Origin: Vibrio cidicii
GTDB lineage: Bacteria; Pseudomonadota; Gammaproteobacteria; Enterobacterales; Vibrionaceae
Reading direction: 5' to 3'
DNA length: 64,000 nucleotides
NCBI RefSeq assembly: GCF_009763805.1
Contig: NZ_CP046804.1
Location: 1,736,001-1,800,000, forward strand
Shown here: piece by piece, positions 61,701 to 64,000 of the stretch
Position numbering within the stretch: position 1 is the stretch's first letter
How the letters are laid out: the number at the start of each line of letters is the position of its first letter
Translations under genes and position numbers: made by a program
The notes under the pieces: generated by a model
Databases searched by the model: none
What the model was told of the DNA's origin: nothing
What the model saw: only the letters and a program-made list of their open reading frames with translations

Positions 61701-61937
61701 GTCGAAGCACTGGTACAGGCAACTCAACCCAAGCTGGAAAAGCGAGCGGTGAGTGCGCTATCTAAGCCACATGCCTTTGCGCCGATGACTAAAGCGCCTG
61801 GTCCACAGGAGTTGCGTGAGATTACCGTCGTGGCAGCCGCATTCCGCTCTGAGCGTTATGTTCAACGCGGTGCTGGCAGTCAGGTGGCAACCAGCCAAGC
61901 TTCTGCTGAAATGGCAAAGCCGCAGTTGACAAACTAA
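58773..61937 (+). CDS. rne: Ribonuclease E
   Basis: 1054 residues. N-terminal half: S1 domain ([20 protein letters not shown]), 5' sensor, DNase I-like site ([12 protein letters not shown] and VVIDFIDM with the catalytic Asp residues) and Zn-link CPRCSGTG. After about residue 530 the chain is disordered: amphipathic membrane helix [17 protein letters not shown], Arg-rich RNA-binding stretches ([20 protein letters not shown]), and a C-terminal tail. The motif GGVA(S/C)PE(M/L)AMGKV occurs twice, near residues 811 and 856. Scaffold of the degradosome and main mRNA decay enzyme. Confidence 0.97.
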   Translation: MKRMLINATQKEELRVALVDGQRLYDLDIESPGHESKKANIYKGRITRVEPSLEAAFVDYGAERHGFLPLKEIAKEYFPDGYTYQGRPSIKEVLKEGQEVIVQIEKEERGSKGAALTTFISLAGSYLVLMPNNPRAGGISRRIEGDERTDLKTALSTLELPQGMGLIVRTAGVGKSAEELEWDLNVLLNHWAAIKDASESNPAPFLIHQESNVIVRAIRDYLRRDIGEILIDSNTIFERAKEHIQLVRPDFISRVKKYDGEVPLFSHYQIESQIESAFQREVRLPSGGSIVIDPTEALTSIDINSARATKGGDIEETALNTNLEAADEIARQLRLRDLGGLVVIDFIDMTPVRHQREVENRLREAVRLDRARVQIGRISRFGLLEMSRQRLSPSLAEASHHICPRCSGTGVVRDNESLALSVLRLIEEEALKDNTAQVLAVVPVPIASYLLNEKRRSVNHIERIQEVKITVVPNSDMETPHFEVIRVREGEEVDLLSYLLPQKLEAMKEAEGKETSETEFKPKRIEEPVLKGFASPTQSAPAPKPAPQVKEVEAQPQPQQPGLFSRFFSALGSFLFGSAQDKSEAEKKETPSEAERDDKRPRRERNDRNDRRRNSREPRDNRDPRDNKRRRKPRDESATVDSAQDENAKPRQQQKRKPKAAPVKTEAPVENKANPKVAEKGLQLASEAQGAQKQDSVKANVKAEKVKERRQRRKLNKSVRVKDQVQDETVEENVLAATPVLEQNESFVATPVETAVQPVATIETDSVDEQDEDKEAKPRRNRRSPRHLRASGQRRRRGRDRRPNPFRLRKGGVASPEMAMGKVMPRYIPKPVAKKDQIAKEPVTETVVESAVVLQGGVACPELAMGKVIVRRDSDEQHTSDTVQKNDAAVEVIEQVTVPVDVKETVIEAEEIFVAANEPASQEDVEVVSESAQETAEQVSVAVEETVDETNAEVTTQETTSSQVESKEDSAENLVKVEALVQATQPKLEKRAVSALSKPHAFAPMTKAPGPQELREITVVAAAFRSERYVQRGAGSQVATSQASAEMAKPQLTN

Positions 61938-61954
61938 TCCAACCTCTCTAACTC

Positions 61955-61983
61955 AAAGGGCTACAGTTTAGTAGCCCTTTTGC
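61955..61983 (+). terminator. Terminator after rne
   Basis: AAAGGGCTAC (61955-61964) pairs with GTAGCCCTTT (61971-61980) around AGTTTA. It lies between the convergent rne and phosphatase genes. Confidence 0.88.
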
Positions 61984-61994
61984 TATTTGAGCTT

Positions 61995-62450
61995 CTAGTT
62001 CTTGCACTTTTCCAAGATGGCATCTGCCGCCTGTTCAATCAGATCCAGCACCTGCTCAAACCCTGCATCACCACCATAGTAGGGATCAGGGATCTCATCA
62101 TGCTCGCAAGAGCAATGGCTCAAAAAGAGCGAAATCTTATGCTGGTACTGCGCAGGACAAATAGCCAAAAGATCGTTGAGATTTGCCTTATCTGCCGCAA
62201 AGACCATATCAAAGTACGCAAAATCCTCTCCTCTCACTTGCCGCGCTCGAATTCCTTGAAACGAGTAGCCTCTTTTCTCTCCAGCGCGTCGAGAACGATG
62301 GTCTGGCTGCGATCCACTGTGATAGTCAATCGTCCCCGCTGAATCAATTTCTACCTCCATACCCAGATTCATTGCTTTGGCACGCAGTACCGCTTCAGCC
62401 GTCGGAGAGCGACAAATGTTTCCCATACACACAATCAATAGTTTTTTCAT
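61995..62450 (-). CDS. Low-molecular-weight protein tyrosine phosphatase
   Basis: 151 residues. P-loop CMGNICRSPTAEAV (C-X5-R-S) at residues 8-15 and the general-acid DPYYGG near residue 120 define the LMW-PTP family. No wzb/wzc-type capsule genes surround it, so a capsule role is not indicated; it may act on other phosphotyrosine proteins or small molecules. Confidence 0.92.
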   Translation of the reverse strand: MKKLLIVCMGNICRSPTAEAVLRAKAMNLGMEVEIDSAGTIDYHSGSQPDHRSRRAGEKRGYSFQGIRARQVRGEDFAYFDMVFAADKANLNDLLAICPAQYQHKISLFLSHCSCEHDEIPDPYYGGDAGFEQVLDLIEQAADAILEKCKN

Positions 62451-62627
62451 CGCTTAACCTTTATTTATCAACTTGTTTTCACACAACGACTCTAACAAGC
62501 AACCACATTTTTCTAAAGAGAATGCTTTTTAGTATTCGCCACTTCTCTTTAACCATAATGATTACAAGTACTTTGTAGTTAGGTTTTCCGTTACTATGAC
62601 GAGAAAGCAAATATTATTGGAGTTGAT

Positions 62628-63233
62628 ATGCACTCGGAAGAGAACAAAGAGAGTCGCCATAAAGAACGGCAACAGAAAATCAAACAGCAAGTCGATGCCA
62701 AAATCGCCGCCGCACAGGAAGAAAAAGGCTTATTACTGGTGATCACAGGCAATGGCAAAGGCAAGTCCACGTCCGGCTTTGGCACCATTGCTCGTGCCGT
62801 CGGCCACGGCAAAAAATGCGCAGTGGCGCAGTTTATCAAAGGGACCTGGGACAATGGCGAACGCAATTTACTGGAAAAACTAGGCGTTGAGTTTCAAGTC
62901 ATGGCGACCGGTTTCACTTGGGAAACCCAGAACAAAGAAACGGATACCCAAGCCGCACAGCAAGTTTGGCAAGAGTGCAAGCGCATGCTCAAAGATGAAT
63001 CACTAGATGTGCTTCTTTTTGACGAACTCACCTACATGGTCAGCTATGGCTATATTGATTTAGATGACGTGGTGGATGCGCTAGCGCAGCGTCCTTACAT
63101 GCAATCGGTGGTGATCACCGGGCGCGGTGCACATCGCACTCTGATCGAAATGGCAGACACTGTCTCTGAAGTGAGAAATGTGAAACACGCTTTTGAATCC
63201 GGTATCAAAGCATTGAAAGGGGTTGATTGGTAG
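62628..63233 (+). CDS. btuR: Cob(I)yrinic acid a,c-diamide adenosyltransferase
   Basis: 201 residues of the CobO/BtuR/CobA type. P-loop VITGNGKGKSTSGFGTIARA, then VAQFIKGTWDNGERN and LLFDELTYMVSYGYID. Adenosylates corrinoids during B12 salvage or assimilation. Stands alone; no cobalamin riboswitch was noticed upstream. Confidence 0.94.
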   Translation: MHSEENKESRHKERQQKIKQQVDAKIAAAQEEKGLLLVITGNGKGKSTSGFGTIARAVGHGKKCAVAQFIKGTWDNGERNLLEKLGVEFQVMATGFTWETQNKETDTQAAQQVWQECKRMLKDESLDVLLFDELTYMVSYGYIDLDDVVDALAQRPYMQSVVITGRGAHRTLIEMADTVSEVRNVKHAFESGIKALKGVDW

Positions 63234-63259
63234 CCTTTTCCTCGTCACACATCGCTTGC

Positions 63260-63289
63260 AATAAGGGCGACCATTAAGTCGCCCTTATT
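63260..63289. terminator. Convergent terminator btuR/asmA
   Basis: AATAAGGGCGAC (63260-63271) pairs perfectly with GTCGCCCTTATT (63278-63289). Confidence 0.85.
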
Positions 63290-63316
63290 GTGTTTAGTTT
63301 AATTTACTTATTGCGT

Positions 63317-64000
63317 TTAGTTGAACAGTCCTTTTAACAATCCATCCACCGCTTGCTTGGTTTTTTCATCTTTGATTTTATCGGTCAACTTCTCGACTCC
63401 GCGGTCGATCTCTTTCTGCGCTTTCTGCTTGAGCACATTGTCAAACACTAGCTTGAATTTAGGGTCGGCCCATTTACCGGAAATATTGATGGGGATTGTG
63501 ACATCGCGCAGTTCGTCGATATCCTTACCCCCCTGACCTTCTAAAGTACCAACGATTGAGGTGCTAACTGTGAAATCAACCGTCTGCTGCAAATAGTTCG
63601 CTACACCGTTGCCACGAATACGCAATAACGGCGACTGCATATGCAAATTGTCGGTCGACACATTGCCTTTATTGAGTTTTAACGTAGCGCTCATCGAACT
63701 GAAATCCGTTTTTTGCACCTCATCAGTAGCGTCTAACTTTTTACCTTTAATCTTGGCGTAGTTTTCACGAATCATTTGCGCGACGTTAATGCCGTTGACG
63801 GCACCATCAGCAAAATTGATTTCAACCGTACCGACAAGGTTTTTCTGAATACCGCTTGGCGTTAAGCTTGCTCCCTTCACATCAACATCGATATTGCCAG
63901 TACCTTCCAGCTTGTCATTTTGAGCCACGTCCACCAACAGCGGTTGCACCTGAACACCTTTGATGCGCTTTTTCACACTATAGGTGGCGGGTGATCGACG
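63317..64000 (-). CDS. asmA: AsmA family protein, C-terminal part
   Basis: About 227 C-terminal residues; the frame stays open through the right edge of the window, so the apparent GTG start at 63976 is internal. LEGTGNIDVDVKG, FADGAVNGINVAQMIRENY, KTDFSSMSATLKLNKGNVS and DVTIPINISGKWADPKFKLV match the AsmA C-terminal domain. Inner-membrane-anchored periplasmic bridge-like protein that affects outer-membrane lipid and protein assembly. Confidence 0.88.
   Translation of the reverse strand, partial: RRSPATYSVKKRIKGVQVQPLLVDVAQNDKLEGTGNIDVDVKGASLTPSGIQKNLVGTVEINFADGAVNGINVAQMIRENYAKIKGKKLDATDEVQKTDFSSMSATLKLNKGNVSTDNLHMQSPLLRIRGNGVANYLQQTVDFTVSTSIVGTLEGQGGKDIDELRDVTIPINISGKWADPKFKLVFDNVLKQKAQKEIDRGVEKLTDKIKDEKTKQAVDGLLKGLFN

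Overview
The window is a piece of a Vibrionaceae chromosome, most likely a Vibrio (species not resolved). The core gene order supports this: cmk-rpsA-ihfB-lapA-lapB-pyrF, the fatty-acid cluster yceD-rpmF-plsX-fabH-fabD-fabG-acpP-fabF-pabC-mltG-tmk-holB-ycfH, and maf/rluC/rne. The proteins resemble their Vibrio and E. coli counterparts closely in length and motifs. No rRNA, tRNA or CRISPR array was seen.

Region 1 (1 to about 7.5 kb) is visibly AT-rich and holds genes of unknown function. They are a membrane protein cut by the window edge, two small secreted cysteine proteins, a 699-residue type IV prepilin ending in a phage tail-collar-like tip, a tail-anchored coiled-coil protein and an acidic 448-residue protein. 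At its right edge lies a complete miaE, followed directly by a second miaE that has lost its first 40 or so codons. This looks like the right end of a mobile island that broke the resident miaE and carries its own copy.

Region 2 (8.2-15.8 kb) is a leftward cell-envelope locus: an outer-membrane beta-barrel, a large lipoprotein zinc metalloprotease and a second lipoprotein. A 24-bp palindrome sits over its probable promoter. Region 3 (16-21.7 kb) is a leftward yej-type peptide ABC importer. Region 4 (22-28.7 kb) covers pyrF, lapB/lapA (LPS control), ihfB, rpsA, cmk and sohB. Region 5 (28.8-34.9 kb) has a YciK-type reductase and an SOS-controlled imuA-imuB-dnaE2 mutagenesis cassette with a perfect LexA box. 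Region 6 (35-45.5 kb) has cheV, mlc, pykA, a patatin, the tiny membrane protein YnhF, a small beta-barrel, an NSS transporter with its 30-residue partner, a MITE-like insertion and ptsG. The Mlc repressor and its classical target ptsG are thus only about 7 kb apart. Region 7 (46-58 kb) is the tatD-type/holB/tmk/mltG/pabC/fab/plsX/rpmF/yceD cluster. Region 8 (56.6-64 kb) has maf, rluC, rne, a low-molecular-weight tyrosine phosphatase, btuR and the 3' part of asmA.

Ten genes (miaE remnant, metalloprotease, yejF-like, yejA, yejB, lapB, imuA, tmk, fabF, rluC) each carry one +1 frameshift. In every case the change is the same: GAAC read as GAAAC. Removing that base restores normal reading and family-typical length (for example LapB 389, FabF 413, Tmk 212). 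Because several of these genes are essential, a systematic sequence or base-calling artefact is the most likely explanation. These loci should be read as intact genes with one suspect base.
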